A stretch of DNA of 64,000 nt from Brenneria izadpanahii. GTDB lineage: Bacteria > Pseudomonadota > Gammaproteobacteria > Enterobacterales > Enterobacteriaceae. Below are positions 19,770-28,461 of this stretch, in pieces. The DNA lies in NCBI RefSeq assembly GCF_017569925.1, contig NZ_CP050854.1, positions 124,001-188,000 on the forward strand, in the 5' to 3' direction. Under the pieces are notes generated by a model, which was not told where the DNA came from, searched no databases, and was given only the letters and a program-made list of their open reading frames with translations. Numbering within the stretch: position 1 is the first letter of the stretch; every line of letters starts with the position of its first letter. The position numbers were made by a program, and so were the translations under genes.

Positions 19770-20428
19770 TATCTGGCTCCCTTATTTAGACGCATTTCCA
19801 GACGCCGGCCAATAAATACCAGAATCAAAACCAGGGCGATGTAGATCACCGCGATGGCGGCGAACATCTCGAAGGCTTTAAAATCAAGAGAAATACGGTC
19901 CACCGCAACATAAGTCAGCTCGGCGAAGCCGATGGTTTGCAGATAAGACGAGTTTTTCAGCATGGATATCGCCGTATTCAATACCGCCGGCAGGCACGAC
20001 TTTAAGGCAATGGGTAAGGCGATGTAGATAAAATAGTGTAATCTACCCAAATCTAACGCGATGGCGGCCTCTTTTATTCCATGATGAACCGTTAATAATC
20101 CGCCGCGAAAGTTTTCTACCTGATAAGCGCCGGCCCATAGCGAGAGGCATATTATTCCTGACCAGAATGATGATAACTGTATACCAATGCTTGGTAATCC
20201 ATAATAGATAAAAAACAGTTGAGCCAGGATGGGCGTATTTCTGATAATTTCAATATACCATTTAAATATCCCGCTGATGATGGGAATATTTAATGTTCTG
20301 CATATTGCCCCCAGCATGCCGATAAATAATGAACAGAATAAGGAGATAACGGTAACGATAAACGTCATTCCCAGTCCGTTTATCAACATTGGAATATGCT
20401 GATAAATATAGATGAAATCAAAACCCAT
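19769..20428 (-). CDS. Polar amino-acid ABC transporter permease (HisQ/GlnP type)
   Basis: A 219-aa permease with RNTPILAQLFFIYYGLP and the EAA-type loop GLLTVHHGIKEAAIALDLG. It is the partner of the 19098-19769 permease. The binding-protein gene ends 32 bp upstream. Both permeases are AT-richer than the peptide operons around them. Confidence 0.92.
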   Translation of the reverse strand: MGFDFIYIYQHIPMLINGLGMTFIVTVISLFCSLFIGMLGAICRTLNIPIISGIFKWYIEIIRNTPILAQLFFIYYGLPSIGIQLSSFWSGIICLSLWAGAYQVENFRGGLLTVHHGIKEAAIALDLGRLHYFIYIALPIALKSCLPAVLNTAISMLKNSSYLQTIGFAELTYVAVDRISLDFKAFEMFAAIAVIYIALVLILVFIGRRLEMRLNKGAR

Positions 20429-20460
20429 TCGGTGTCACCTGATTTATCAATACGAACGTT

Positions 20461-21297
20461 TTATTTTCCGTCAGGACGGGGATTCTGAAACATATTGATG
20501 TAATATCCGGTTATCTCTTGAGGGACCGATTTATTAATCCACTGCCTGAATAAATCATCGCTGCGCATTTTATCGATTGATGCATCGATAAAGGCTTTCC
20601 ATTGCGGCTCATTCTTACGTAGTCCGATGCCGGTATTGGAATATTGATAGGCATCGTCAAGCATATAAACGGACGTGTCTTTGGTGGTCAGCATCTTTAA
20701 TGTCGCGCCGTCATGGGCATAGGCGTCCGCCCGGCCCTGCTTTAGCGCCTGCAAAGAATCACTGGAACTATTGAGCCGTAACGTCTTGACGGTCGGCATA
20801 TTTTCTTCGAACCACTGAGCCTGAACGGAGCCTTTCGGCGTGGCGACGGTATGTCCCGCCAGGTCGGCCACCTTTTTAAGCGGGCTTCCCTGCTTGACCA
20901 GCACGCCGCTCTCGCCCCAGCGGTAGGGCTTGGAAAAATCAATGACGCGCTCGCGTTCCGGGGTGATGCCCAGCGTCGCTATTAGTAAATCAACTCGGCC
21001 GGCGGCCAGTTGGGATACCCGGTTTTCCGCGGTCACGCAGGTTAAATCCAGCTTGGCGGCATCGCCGAACGCCCATTGCGCTATTTGCCGCGCCATATCG
21101 ACCTCGACGCCCGCCGGGGAACGCGTTGCATCGATGAAGCCATAGGGCGGCTGGTCGCAGCGGACGCCGGCTTTTAACGCCCCTTTGGCTATGATGGACG
21201 GCGGAGCGGGGGGCAGTTCCGCCGAAAACGCCGGCAAGGAGGATAGGGCGATAGCCGTGAACAGGACGCAACGACTTGTCTTCAGGGGCAAATTCAT
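20461..21297 (-). CDS. Amino-acid ABC transporter periplasmic binding protein (SBP family 3)
   Basis: A 278-aa binding protein with a signal peptide ending near LSSLPAFSA. Family 3 landmarks are ALKAGVRCDQPPYGFID, GVEVDMARQIAQW, LGITPERERVIDFSKPY and GIGLRKNEPQWKAFID. A GGAGTC sequence precedes ATG 21297. It leads the operon that encodes both permeases, the ArgH-like lyase and the ATPase, and is divergent from the LysR gene at 21556. The family binds polar or charged amino acids; the ligand here is undetermined. Confidence 0.92.
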   Translation of the reverse strand: MNLPLKTSRCVLFTAIALSSLPAFSAELPPAPPSIIAKGALKAGVRCDQPPYGFIDATRSPAGVEVDMARQIAQWAFGDAAKLDLTCVTAENRVSQLAAGRVDLLIATLGITPERERVIDFSKPYRWGESGVLVKQGSPLKKVADLAGHTVATPKGSVQAQWFEENMPTVKTLRLNSSSDSLQALKQGRADAYAHDGATLKMLTTKDTSVYMLDDAYQYSNTGIGLRKNEPQWKAFIDASIDKMRSDDLFRQWINKSVPQEITGYYINMFQNPRPDGK

Positions 21298-21555
21298 ACA
21301 TTGACTCCTTACACCAAAGATGACTGACAGAGGCGGCGCCGCATCGATGGCGCGCGGCGGCCAAAACCGGATCCTGTGATGAAATTGAGTCTAAAAGGTT
21401 TGAATCCGCAAAGATAATTCCGATGTATGACCGCCCTATGCGTTTTTGATATACAGTGGCTTGGGCGTAAGACGGGAAGAAAAAAACGTTGGCGTTATAA
21501 AAACGGACGGGACTGCTCTTATATCAGGGACGGGCTCTGTTTTTATGAGGTAATA

Positions 21556-22485
21556 ATGATTAATTTCAAACAAATAGAAGCCTTCCGCGCCGTTATGCTT
21601 TCGGGTTCGATGACCAAAGCGGCGAAACAGCTCCATACCTCGCAGCCGAATGTCAGCCGTATTATCGGTCAGTTGGAGCGTCGTATCGGTATCCGCTTGT
21701 TTGAACGGGTAAACGGCCGGCTGATACCCACGCAGGAGGGGAGCGGTTTTTTCAACGATGTGGAGTATGCCTTTTCGGCCTTACGCAGTCTGGAGGATTC
21801 GGCGGCGTCCATTCGTAATTATCTCACCGGCAGACTACGGATCGTCGCGGTTCCTTCGCTGGCGGCGATCCTGGTGCCGACGGCGATAGCCGATTTCACC
21901 CAGCGGTATCCCAATGTTTCCGTATCTCTGCACGTTAGCGACTCGCTGACCGTCTGCCAGTCGGTGGCTAATGGCAACTTTGATATCGGCATCGCTTCTG
22001 AAACCTATGACAATGTCGGCTCTGATTGCGTGGTGCTCTGCCAGTCCGAAGGGGTATGCATCTTACCGAAGAATCATCGGCTGGCACTGCGCAATACCTC
22101 GATTACCCCCGACGATTTGAATGGTGAGCGGTTTCTGTCTATGGCGCGGGGCGATAGCATGCGCCGGCGGATCGATCTTCTGTTTAATCAGGGCAAGGAA
22201 GACCGGCGCAAACTCATCTATGAAACGCATTACGCCACCGCCCGTAACAATATGGTCGGGCTGGGCATGGGGGTGAGTATCGTTGATCCATTGACCTTAC
22301 ACGACGTCGGCGGCAGCGACATTAAGGTGCTTCCTTTTGAGCCGACCATCCATTTTCAGACCTTCCTGGTGTTTTCGCAAAACCATCCGAATACCGTACT
22401 GGCAAAACAGTTCTCCAGCTATCTGACCTGCTGCATCGAAAAGAAATTGGAAAAGCACAAAGGTCAGGTGCGGCATCTTGCTTAG
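21556..22485 (+). CDS. LysR-family transcriptional regulator
   Basis: A 309-aa LysR protein. ATG 21556 follows TGAGG and gives the canonical start MINFKQIEAFRAVMLSGSMT; the open frame to 21427 adds non-homologous residues. The HTH is MTKAAKQLHTSQPNVSRIIG at about 19-38, similar to NocR/OccR-type regulators of amino-acid or opine uptake. It is divergent from the amino-acid importer/lyase operon, its likely target. Confidence 0.9.
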   Translation: MINFKQIEAFRAVMLSGSMTKAAKQLHTSQPNVSRIIGQLERRIGIRLFERVNGRLIPTQEGSGFFNDVEYAFSALRSLEDSAASIRNYLTGRLRIVAVPSLAAILVPTAIADFTQRYPNVSVSLHVSDSLTVCQSVANGNFDIGIASETYDNVGSDCVVLCQSEGVCILPKNHRLALRNTSITPDDLNGERFLSMARGDSMRRRIDLLFNQGKEDRRKLIYETHYATARNNMVGLGMGVSIVDPLTLHDVGGSDIKVLPFEPTIHFQTFLVFSQNHPNTVLAKQFSSYLTCCIEKKLEKHKGQVRHLA

Positions 22486-22603
22486 AGCGGAGCATTATTC
22501 ATTCGCGTGGTAAATGCGGCGCGGCCCTTCAAAGGGACGCTTATTAAGCGTGTTTGTTGTAAATCATGAAAAATATTACTGAATCCTCTATTTTATAGCG
22601 GTC

Positions 22604-22781
22604 TTCAGGGCAGGGTGGAATTCCCTACCGGCGGTAATCAGAGAACTGTACTGAGAGCCCGCGAGCGCTTCAGATTGATTTCTGGAGGTCAGCAGATCTG
22701 GTGAAACTCCAGGGCCGACGGTGATAGTCCGGATGAAAGAAGATCGGCCAAAGATATTTGGCCGGCAGTTTGTGCCCTGAA
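22604..22781 (+). ncRNA. FMN riboswitch (RFN element)
   Basis: The conserved RFN blocks appear in order: TTCAGGGC (P1 5' strand, 22604-22611), GAATTCCCTACCGGCGGTAAT, AGCCCGCGAGCG, GGTCAGCAGATCTGGTGAAA, TCCAGGGCCGACGGTGATAG, TCCGGATGAAAGAAGA, and GCCCTGAA (P1 3' strand, 22774-22781). A variable hairpin GGCCAAAGATATTTGGCC lies before the closing strand. The element ends 36 nt before the methyltransferase ATG. GAAACGC (22779-22785) can pair with GCGTTTC (22809-22815) around the GAGGAG ribosome site, so control of translation is likely; the direction of the switch cannot be settled by eye. Confidence 0.95.
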
Positions 22782-22817
22782 ACGCCGACAATAATTTTTA
22801 TTTGAGGAGCGTTTCAT

Positions 22818-23546
22818 ATGAATAAGCCGCAAAATATTTATGATGATCCGGTGTTTTTTGCAAAATATAAGGATCTGCGCAGAAACGATACCGGCCTTAA
22901 CGGCGATCTGGAAATTCCCGCGCTACGCGGGTTATTGCCCGATCTTAACGGGGCTAGCGTATTGGACCTGGGCTGCGGTTTTGGCGACTTTTCCCGCTAT
23001 GCGAGGGAAAAAGGCGCGCAAGACGTTACTGGCGTTGAAATTTCCGGCAAAATGCTAGAAGAAGCCAATAGATTGACTAATGATGACCGTATTAATTATA
23101 TCAATGCGGCCATAGAAGATTTTAAGTTTGAAAACGATCGCTATCACCTTGTCGCGTCATCGCTGGCGTTGCACTATATCAATGATTTTAATCGGATTTG
23201 CCGCAACGTTTTTTCCTGTTTAAAAAAAGGGGGATATTTTGTTTTCAGCGTTGAGCATCCTATGTGTACCGCCTGGCCCGTTGGTTGGTTAGGGAGCGAT
23301 GAAAATTTATTTTGGCCCGTGCGTGATTACCATGACGAGTCAGTAAGGCACACTAAATGGTTTGTTGATGACGTGGTTAAATACCATCGGACTACGCAGA
23401 CATACATCTCTGATTTAATTGGCTGTGGTTTTAACATATGCGCGCTTAAAGAGCCGCAGCCTCTGCCCGATGCGGTGAAAAAACGGCCGGAACTGGCGGT
23501 CCATAATATGAGGCCGCCATTTTTAATTATTAGCGCCAGAAAATAG
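22818..23546 (+). CDS. Class I SAM-dependent methyltransferase under FMN riboswitch control
   Basis: A 242-aa Rossmann-fold methyltransferase. Motif I is VLDLGCGFGDFSRYA (about residues 49-63), followed by VTGVEISGKMLEEA (acidic Glu binding the SAM ribose) and VASSLALHYIND (motif IV region). The C-terminal PQPLPDAVKKRPELAVHNMRPPFLIISA tail is typical of small UbiE/Methyltransf_11-type enzymes. A GAGGAGC site precedes ATG 22818. It is the only gene after the riboswitch, since the next gene is convergent. Its substrate is unknown; the riboswitch hints at a flavin-related compound (inference). Confidence 0.9.
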   Translation: MNKPQNIYDDPVFFAKYKDLRRNDTGLNGDLEIPALRGLLPDLNGASVLDLGCGFGDFSRYAREKGAQDVTGVEISGKMLEEANRLTNDDRINYINAAIEDFKFENDRYHLVASSLALHYINDFNRICRNVFSCLKKGGYFVFSVEHPMCTAWPVGWLGSDENLFWPVRDYHDESVRHTKWFVDDVVKYHRTTQTYISDLIGCGFNICALKEPQPLPDAVKKRPELAVHNMRPPFLIISARK

Positions 23547-23564
23547 CAATCTCTTTTATTTCTG

Positions 23565-23656
23565 CTCCAGCCCGACGGCGGAATATCGATGTTAAAAACG
23601 AGGTGACGTTTTGGGCTGGAGATTAGCGTGATGTAATAAATAGACTAAATCACGCT
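23565..23656. terminator. Two stem-loops between convergent genes (possible terminators)
   Basis: CTCCAGCCC (23565-23573) pairs with GGGCTGGAG (23613-23621), and AGCGTGAT (23625-23632) pairs with ATCACGCT (23649-23656). The second stem is followed on the plus strand by a T-rich stretch (TATTTATTTTG). They lie between the methyltransferase and the convergent LysR gene. A terminator role is plausible but the U-tract is weak. Confidence 0.4.
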
Positions 23657-23659
23657 TAT

Positions 23660-24529
23660 TTATTTTGTTTCAAAGGATGCCGTTATCGCCGCGATGGCCG
23701 CCTGAACGCGGCCCGCGGACCAGACATCCGGATTGACCACCAGCCAGATATCGGCGGATTCGCTGCGCGCGGGCATGACGTTTACCAGTTCAGGACAGCA
23801 TCTTCGCATGATTTCCCTGGCCATCATGCCGATACCCTGGCCTTGGCGAAGGGCTTCGATGTACATCCACTGCGAGGGGGTTTCCAGCACGATACGTCCG
23901 TTGGTCAGGGGTTCGCCGCACAGCATTTGCCAGTATTGCGGCACCGCCTGCTGCGGAAACATCACCAGATCGTGACCGGAAAACGCATTGCCGGATATTG
24001 GCCGGCCTCGCCGGGAGACATACTCCTCGGATGCATACAGGCCAAGCTGAAAAGTCGCCAGACGGCGGATGATTAGGTTGCTATCCGTGGGACGCGCGCT
24101 GCGTACCGCCAGATCGGCCGCGCCGCGCCGGATATCCACCACGCCGGGGGAAGTGGAGAGCGTTACCGTAATATTGGGACTGGTTTGTTTGAGTTCACGC
24201 AGCGCCGGCAGCAAAAAACAGCGGGCCAGCGAGTCGGTGGAGGCGATATGTACTTTGCCCGCTAGAGACGCATTCATCCCCATGCTTTTTCGTTCAATGG
24301 TTGCCGCCGCCGCTTCCATTTGTTCGATATCGGGCAGTAGCTGTTTTCCGCTATCGGTCAGCCGGTATCCTTCCGGTGAACGGTTGAATAGCGGGGCGTT
24401 CAGCTCCTGTTCCAGCGAACGCAGCCGGCGGGCCACGGTGGCCTGATCGACGCCCAGACCGGCGGCGGCGGCGCGTAAACTGCCGGTGCGGGCGACCGCT
24501 AGTAAATAACGGGCATTATCCCAGTTCAT
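23660..24529 (-). CDS. LysR-family transcriptional regulator
   Basis: A 289-aa LysR protein. ATG 24529 (MNWDNARYLLAVARTGS) follows AGAGGGG; the frame to 24622 adds upstream residues without homology. The HTH is SLRAAAAGLGVDQATVARRL at about 17-36. The MNWDNARYLLAVA opening is shared with a LysR branch often divergent from transporter genes. Here the divergent partner is the MFS efflux gene at 24639, the likely target. Confidence 0.9.
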   Translation of the reverse strand: MNWDNARYLLAVARTGSLRAAAAGLGVDQATVARRLRSLEQELNAPLFNRSPEGYRLTDSGKQLLPDIEQMEAAAATIERKSMGMNASLAGKVHIASTDSLARCFLLPALRELKQTSPNITVTLSTSPGVVDIRRGAADLAVRSARPTDSNLIIRRLATFQLGLYASEEYVSRRGRPISGNAFSGHDLVMFPQQAVPQYWQMLCGEPLTNGRIVLETPSQWMYIEALRQGQGIGMMAREIMRRCCPELVNVMPARSESADIWLVVNPDVWSAGRVQAAIAAITASFETK

Positions 24530-24638
24530 GATCCCCTCTGTATTTTTGCCGCAGGTAAGCCTATTTCCGCTGCGTTTTAAACGCTCTCTTCCCTTTTTAC
24601 ACTCTTCGCTATGTTCCGCCAATCAATAGGGAAAAATC

Positions 24639-25997
24639 ATGTCGCGGCTATGCTTGGCTACGAACAAATCGCGCCGGATTCATATCCTGCTGACGCTGTG
24701 CGTCGGGATGTTTATGGCGATCCTGGATGTTAATGTGATTAATATCGCCACGCTTAATATTCAGTCTGAGTTTCATTCATCGATTTCCGCGCTGACCTGG
24801 GCGGTGGACGCCTATAACCTGACGCTTTCCGGGCTGATGCTTTCGGCGGGTACTCTGGCCGATCGCTATGGCGCCCGGCGTATGTGGCTGCTGGGTTTGA
24901 TGGTGTTTACCGGCGCGTCGGCCGGTTGCGGCATCAGCGGGTCAATGCCGCAATTAATTGTGCTGCGCCTGATTCAGGGGGTGGGCGCAGCGTTATTTAT
25001 TCCGGCTTCATTCTCATTACTGTCGGCTATCTGGCCGGATAGTCTGTCGCGGCAGCGGGCGATCGGCCTGTTTGGCGGCATGGTGTCGGTTGCGGCGGCG
25101 GCGGGGCCGGTACTCGGCGGCGTTCTGGTCAGCTATTTCAGCTGGCGCAGTATCTTTCTGATTAATCTACCGATTGGCTTATACGGCGTACTGACCGGTT
25201 ACCGTCTGCTGCCTTGTCCGCCGGGGAACCCGGGAAAAGGGCTGGATATGGCGGGACAGATTTTGGCGATCGTCACGCTAGGATGTATCAGCTATGTGCT
25301 GATACAGCTTCCGGCGCAGGGATGGTCGCATAGCCTGTTACCGCTTATTACGCTGGTTTCACTGATATGCGCAGCGGGATTTATCGTGGCGGAGCGGCGC
25401 GCCGTTTCCCCCATGCTGCCGCTACCCCTTTTTCGCCGCCGCGCGTTTAACCTCGCCAACCTCACCGGGTTTTCGATTAACGTCTGCTATTTCGGCAGCC
25501 TCTATGCCCTGAGCCTTATTCTGCAACAGCACCTGCGCTATACGCCTTTGCAGACCGGCCTCGCGTTGTTGCCGCTGGCGGTTTGCCTGATGATCGGCAA
25601 TTTATCCGCTGGCCGGTTGATGTCGCGTTGGGGGGTAAAGAAACAGATGATCGCGGGGCTGCTGCTGAGTGGCATGGGCTATGCAGGGATGCTGGGGTTA
25701 GACGAACAGATAACGTTTTTTGTGGTGATGGCGATGGCGCTGCTTGCCGGCGGCGTGGCGTTTGTGGTGCCGCCAATGACGGCCACGGTCCTGTCTGGTG
25801 CGACGCCGGATACCGCCGGCACCGCATCGGCGGTCCATACCGCATTTCGTCAGATAGGGTCTTTAATGGGCATCGCTCTGGCCGGCCTGATATTTTCCCT
25901 GGCGGCCTCGCCGTTGACGCTGCTGATGGCGATATCGGCGCTGATCCACGTTCTGCTGGCGCTGGCGATTGCCTTTAGGCTGAGAGTCGATGGTTAA
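24639..25997 (+). CDS. MFS transporter, DHA2 (EmrB/QacA-like) drug-efflux family
   Basis: A 452-aa multi-span membrane protein. DHA2 motifs are LDVNVINIATLNIQSEF in the first span, SGLMLSAGTLADRYGARRMW (motif A), RLIQGVGAALFIPASFSLL, and motif C VAAAAGPVLGGVL. Mostly hydrophobic segments continue to the C-terminus, consistent with about 14 spans. It is probably a proton-driven exporter; the substrate is unknown. It is transcribed divergently from the LysR gene with a 109-bp shared promoter region. Confidence 0.9.
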   Translation: MSRLCLATNKSRRIHILLTLCVGMFMAILDVNVINIATLNIQSEFHSSISALTWAVDAYNLTLSGLMLSAGTLADRYGARRMWLLGLMVFTGASAGCGISGSMPQLIVLRLIQGVGAALFIPASFSLLSAIWPDSLSRQRAIGLFGGMVSVAAAAGPVLGGVLVSYFSWRSIFLINLPIGLYGVLTGYRLLPCPPGNPGKGLDMAGQILAIVTLGCISYVLIQLPAQGWSHSLLPLITLVSLICAAGFIVAERRAVSPMLPLPLFRRRAFNLANLTGFSINVCYFGSLYALSLILQQHLRYTPLQTGLALLPLAVCLMIGNLSAGRLMSRWGVKKQMIAGLLLSGMGYAGMLGLDEQITFFVVMAMALLAGGVAFVVPPMTATVLSGATPDTAGTASAVHTAFRQIGSLMGIALAGLIFSLAASPLTLLMAISALIHVLLALAIAFRLRVDG

Positions 25998-26026
25998 GCG
26001 GCGTTACTTGCGGCGGATTGAACGAT

Positions 26027-26090
26027 CGCCATACTCCCGGAATAATCCGCCCTGTATATCGGAATGGAGTATGGCGTTCAGCGGTTTTTT
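26027..26090. terminator. Long inverted repeat between convergent MFS and GntR genes
   Basis: CGCCATACTCC (26027-26037) pairs exactly with GGAGTATGGCG (26066-26076), followed by TTCAGCGGTTTTTT on the plus strand. The loop is 28 nt. It lies in the 91-bp gap between two convergent genes and probably terminates the MFS transcript. Confidence 0.45.
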
Positions 26091-26823
26091 AGCTATTACT
26101 CTGACGTTTGAGCACGATAGAGCAGGTGTAACGGTCCGCGGGATGGATGGATACCGTGGTTTCAAACGTTTCACCGTTGCGATCGATATAGCGCCGCACG
26201 ATTTTCAAGGCCGGCGAGCCGTTTTCAACGCCAAGCGCTCTGGCTATCCTGGCGGGAATATTGACGGCCGAAATGGTCTGCCTGACCTCCTCGCTCTGCA
26301 CGCCGTAGTGCGTTTCGATTAAATCGCTGATTAACGCAAACGGATCGCTTCTCACCAGTTGGCGAATCTTGCTGTATCTCGGACTCGCATAGCTGTCGGT
26401 CCAGCATATCGGCTCATCTTTTTTCTCGCTATCTTCACGGATACTGGCGATATGCAGCCAGCGCGATCCGGGCGCCCCGCCGATAACCTGGGAAAGCTCA
26501 TAATCCGCGACGATTTCGTCGATCTTTTTAACTACCCGCAGATTGTTTTTAGCCAGGAAAAATAGATCTTCAAGACATGCCAGCGGGTGATTAAGCCCCT
26601 TGTTTGCCGTTCTATCGGCCACCATGGTGCCGATGCCTTTCCGCCGCAGAATCAAGCCCTGCTCGGTTAAGTCGCGCAATGCTTCGCGTACCGTATGGCG
26701 GCTAACCTGATACTGCTCGCACAATTCCAATTCGGACGGCAGAAGCGAGCCGGCCGGAAACTGGCCGGACGCGATGTTTTGCACCAGTTCACGTGAAATA
26801 CGTTTATACAAAGACTCTTTCAT
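26089..26823 (-). CDS. GntR-family regulator with UTRA effector domain (HutC/FarR subfamily)
   Basis: A 244-aa regulator. The N-terminal winged helix is KRISRELVQNIASGQFPAGS...LCEQYQVSRHTVREALRDLTEQG with RRKGIGTMV in the wing (residues 7-70). The UTRA domain follows, ending in RRYIDRNGETFETTVSIHPADRY. It is divergent from the lyase/DASS-carrier operon, and repeats of an ATGTCCGTACAT-type sequence lie in the intervening region, so autoregulation and control of that operon are likely. Confidence 0.92.
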   Translation of the reverse strand: MKESLYKRISRELVQNIASGQFPAGSLLPSELELCEQYQVSRHTVREALRDLTEQGLILRRKGIGTMVADRTANKGLNHPLACLEDLFFLAKNNLRVVKKIDEIVADYELSQVIGGAPGSRWLHIASIREDSEKKDEPICWTDSYASPRYSKIRQLVRSDPFALISDLIETHYGVQSEEVRQTISAVNIPARIARALGVENGSPALKIVRRYIDRNGETFETTVSIHPADRYTCSIVLKRQSNS

Positions 26824-26884
26824 AGGTAACGGCTTCGATAAATATTAATGATCCCCATCACAAAGGAATACAAAAAACCTTCCT

Positions 26885-26937
26885 TTTAAATGTCCGTACA
26901 TTCTATCTTGTATGTACAATTTAAATGTCCGTACATT
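26885..26937. promoter_or_regulatory. Triple operator array for the GntR regulator
   Basis: An 18-bp direct repeat (TTTAAATGTCCGTACATT) occurs at 26885-26902 and 26920-26937, 35 bp apart. Each copy contains the near-palindrome ATGT-CCGT-ACAT. Between them lies TTGTA-TG-TACAA (26908-26919), a perfect inverted repeat. GT...AC dyads are characteristic of GntR/HutC operators (family knowledge). The array sits between the divergent GntR and lyase genes. Confidence 0.7.
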
Positions 26938-27068
26938 TGAATTTGTTCGGCCATTTAACCAGGCTGTGCATGTCTCATCATCATTTGGCATTCAGCAGAT
27001 TGTAGCCGCGTTCTGGAATAAGGCATGCCGCATTTTATCACCCTTCATGATTTATCAAGGATTCTTTT

Positions 27069-28421
27069 ATGGCCTCGAATGTACTTGATTCAATTTTATT
27101 TCGTGATTCTTTCGGCACACCGGAAATGCGCGCTATTTTTGACGACCACGAACTGATCCGCAAATACGTGGAAGTGGAAATCGCACTGGCCAAAGCTCAG
27201 GCGCGCTGCGGCGTTATCCCCGACGCTGCGGCCCAGGAAATCGCCGCCAAATGCGACGCCGACGCGCTTGATTTCGATCTGCTGCGTCACGAAACGGAAA
27301 TCGTCGGTTATCCCATACTCCCGTTGGTTCATCAAATCTCTAAGCAGGCGGGTGAATCCGGTGGTTATGTCCATTGGGGCGCGACCACCCAAGACATCAT
27401 GGATACCGCCGTGGTGCTGCAAATCCGCGACGCTTTTGAACTCATCAAGGCGGATATTAAAACGCTGCGCGGCACGTTAGCCGATCTGGCGCGGCGTTAC
27501 CGGAATACGCCGATGGCGGGCCGCACCCATTTGCAGCAGGCATTGCCCGTGACATTCGGCTACAAGGCCGCGATCTGGCTCGATATGTTTGATCGTCATG
27601 AAGAGCGCCTGCAGCAAGCCAGCCCGCGTATTCTGGTCGGTGAATTCGCCGGAGCCGCCGGCACGCTGGCCTCCTTGGGCGATAAGGGGCTGGAAGTGCA
27701 AAAAGCCATGATGGAAGAACTCGGCCTGGGCGTACCGGTTTCAACCTGGCACGTTGCGCGCGACGGATTTGCCGAAGCGGTCAACTTATTGGCGTTAATC
27801 ACCGGTTCTCTGGGCAAGATTGGGTATGACGTTATGCTGATGGCTTCCAACGAGTTTGGGGAGCTCTATGAGCCTTTCGTCAAAGGACGCGGCGCCAGCA
27901 GCACCATGCCGCAAAAGCGTAATCCTATTTCCAGCGAATTGATGCTGGCCTGCGCCAAAGGCGTGCGCCAACAGGCGGGCTTGATGCTGGATGCCATGGT
28001 GCAGGATTTGGAGCGCGCAACCGGCCCCTGGCATGCGGAATGGATCGCCATCCCTGAAAGTTTCGTGCTGACGGCCGGCGCGCTGCATCAGGCCAAGTTT
28101 ATGTTGAGCGGACTGATCGTGGATGAAGAAGCGATGGCCAGAAACCTTGATATGACCAAGGGACTGATTGTCGCGGAAGCCGTGATGATGGGGCTGGCGC
28201 CTTATATCGGCCGTCAGGATGCGCACGATATCGTTTATGACGCTTGCCGCATTGTGAATGAGAAAGGCGGCCGCCTTGCCGATGTGCTGAATGCGATGCC
28301 CAGTGTTTCCAGCCGTCTTGATCCTGAATTAATTGAACAACTGACGAACCCGGCCAATTACCTCGGCATGGCGCCGGTCATGGTCGATCAGGTATTAAAA
28401 AGTTCGGCCAGCCGGAATTAA
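27069..28421 (+). CDS. Adenylosuccinate-lyase/carboxymuconate-cycloisomerase-like lyase
   Basis: A 450-aa member of the fumarase/aspartase superfamily, nearest by motif to PcaB (3-carboxy-cis,cis-muconate cycloisomerase) and PurB. It shows the HWGATTQDIMDTA block, AGRTHLQQALPVTFGYKAA, and the signature GASSTMPQKRNPISSE (Met near residue 280). Other protocatechuate genes are absent here. Its partner is a DASS dicarboxylate carrier 40 bp downstream, so it more likely acts on an imported di- or tricarboxylate or N-succinyl compound (inferred). Confidence 0.85.
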   Translation: MASNVLDSILFRDSFGTPEMRAIFDDHELIRKYVEVEIALAKAQARCGVIPDAAAQEIAAKCDADALDFDLLRHETEIVGYPILPLVHQISKQAGESGGYVHWGATTQDIMDTAVVLQIRDAFELIKADIKTLRGTLADLARRYRNTPMAGRTHLQQALPVTFGYKAAIWLDMFDRHEERLQQASPRILVGEFAGAAGTLASLGDKGLEVQKAMMEELGLGVPVSTWHVARDGFAEAVNLLALITGSLGKIGYDVMLMASNEFGELYEPFVKGRGASSTMPQKRNPISSELMLACAKGVRQQAGLMLDAMVQDLERATGPWHAEWIAIPESFVLTAGALHQAKFMLSGLIVDEEAMARNLDMTKGLIVAEAVMMGLAPYIGRQDAHDIVYDACRIVNEKGGRLADVLNAMPSVSSRLDPELIEQLTNPANYLGMAPVMVDQVLKSSASRN

Positions 28422-28461
28422 TTCACGGCAATTAAATTACCTAACGATTGAGGAGATGATT

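Noticed and set aside
22588..22791. A 67-codon minus-strand frame over the intergenic region at 22.6 kb
   Set aside because: It is the reverse of the conserved FMN riboswitch.
26027..26076. Possible CRISPR-like or operator repeat after the MFS gene
   Set aside because: It is a single inverted repeat between convergent genes, better read as a terminator. No CRISPR array was seen anywhere in the window.
27069..28421. Assignment as PcaB of protocatechuate degradation
   Set aside because: No pca neighbours are present and the partner is a dicarboxylate carrier; only the superfamily is supported.
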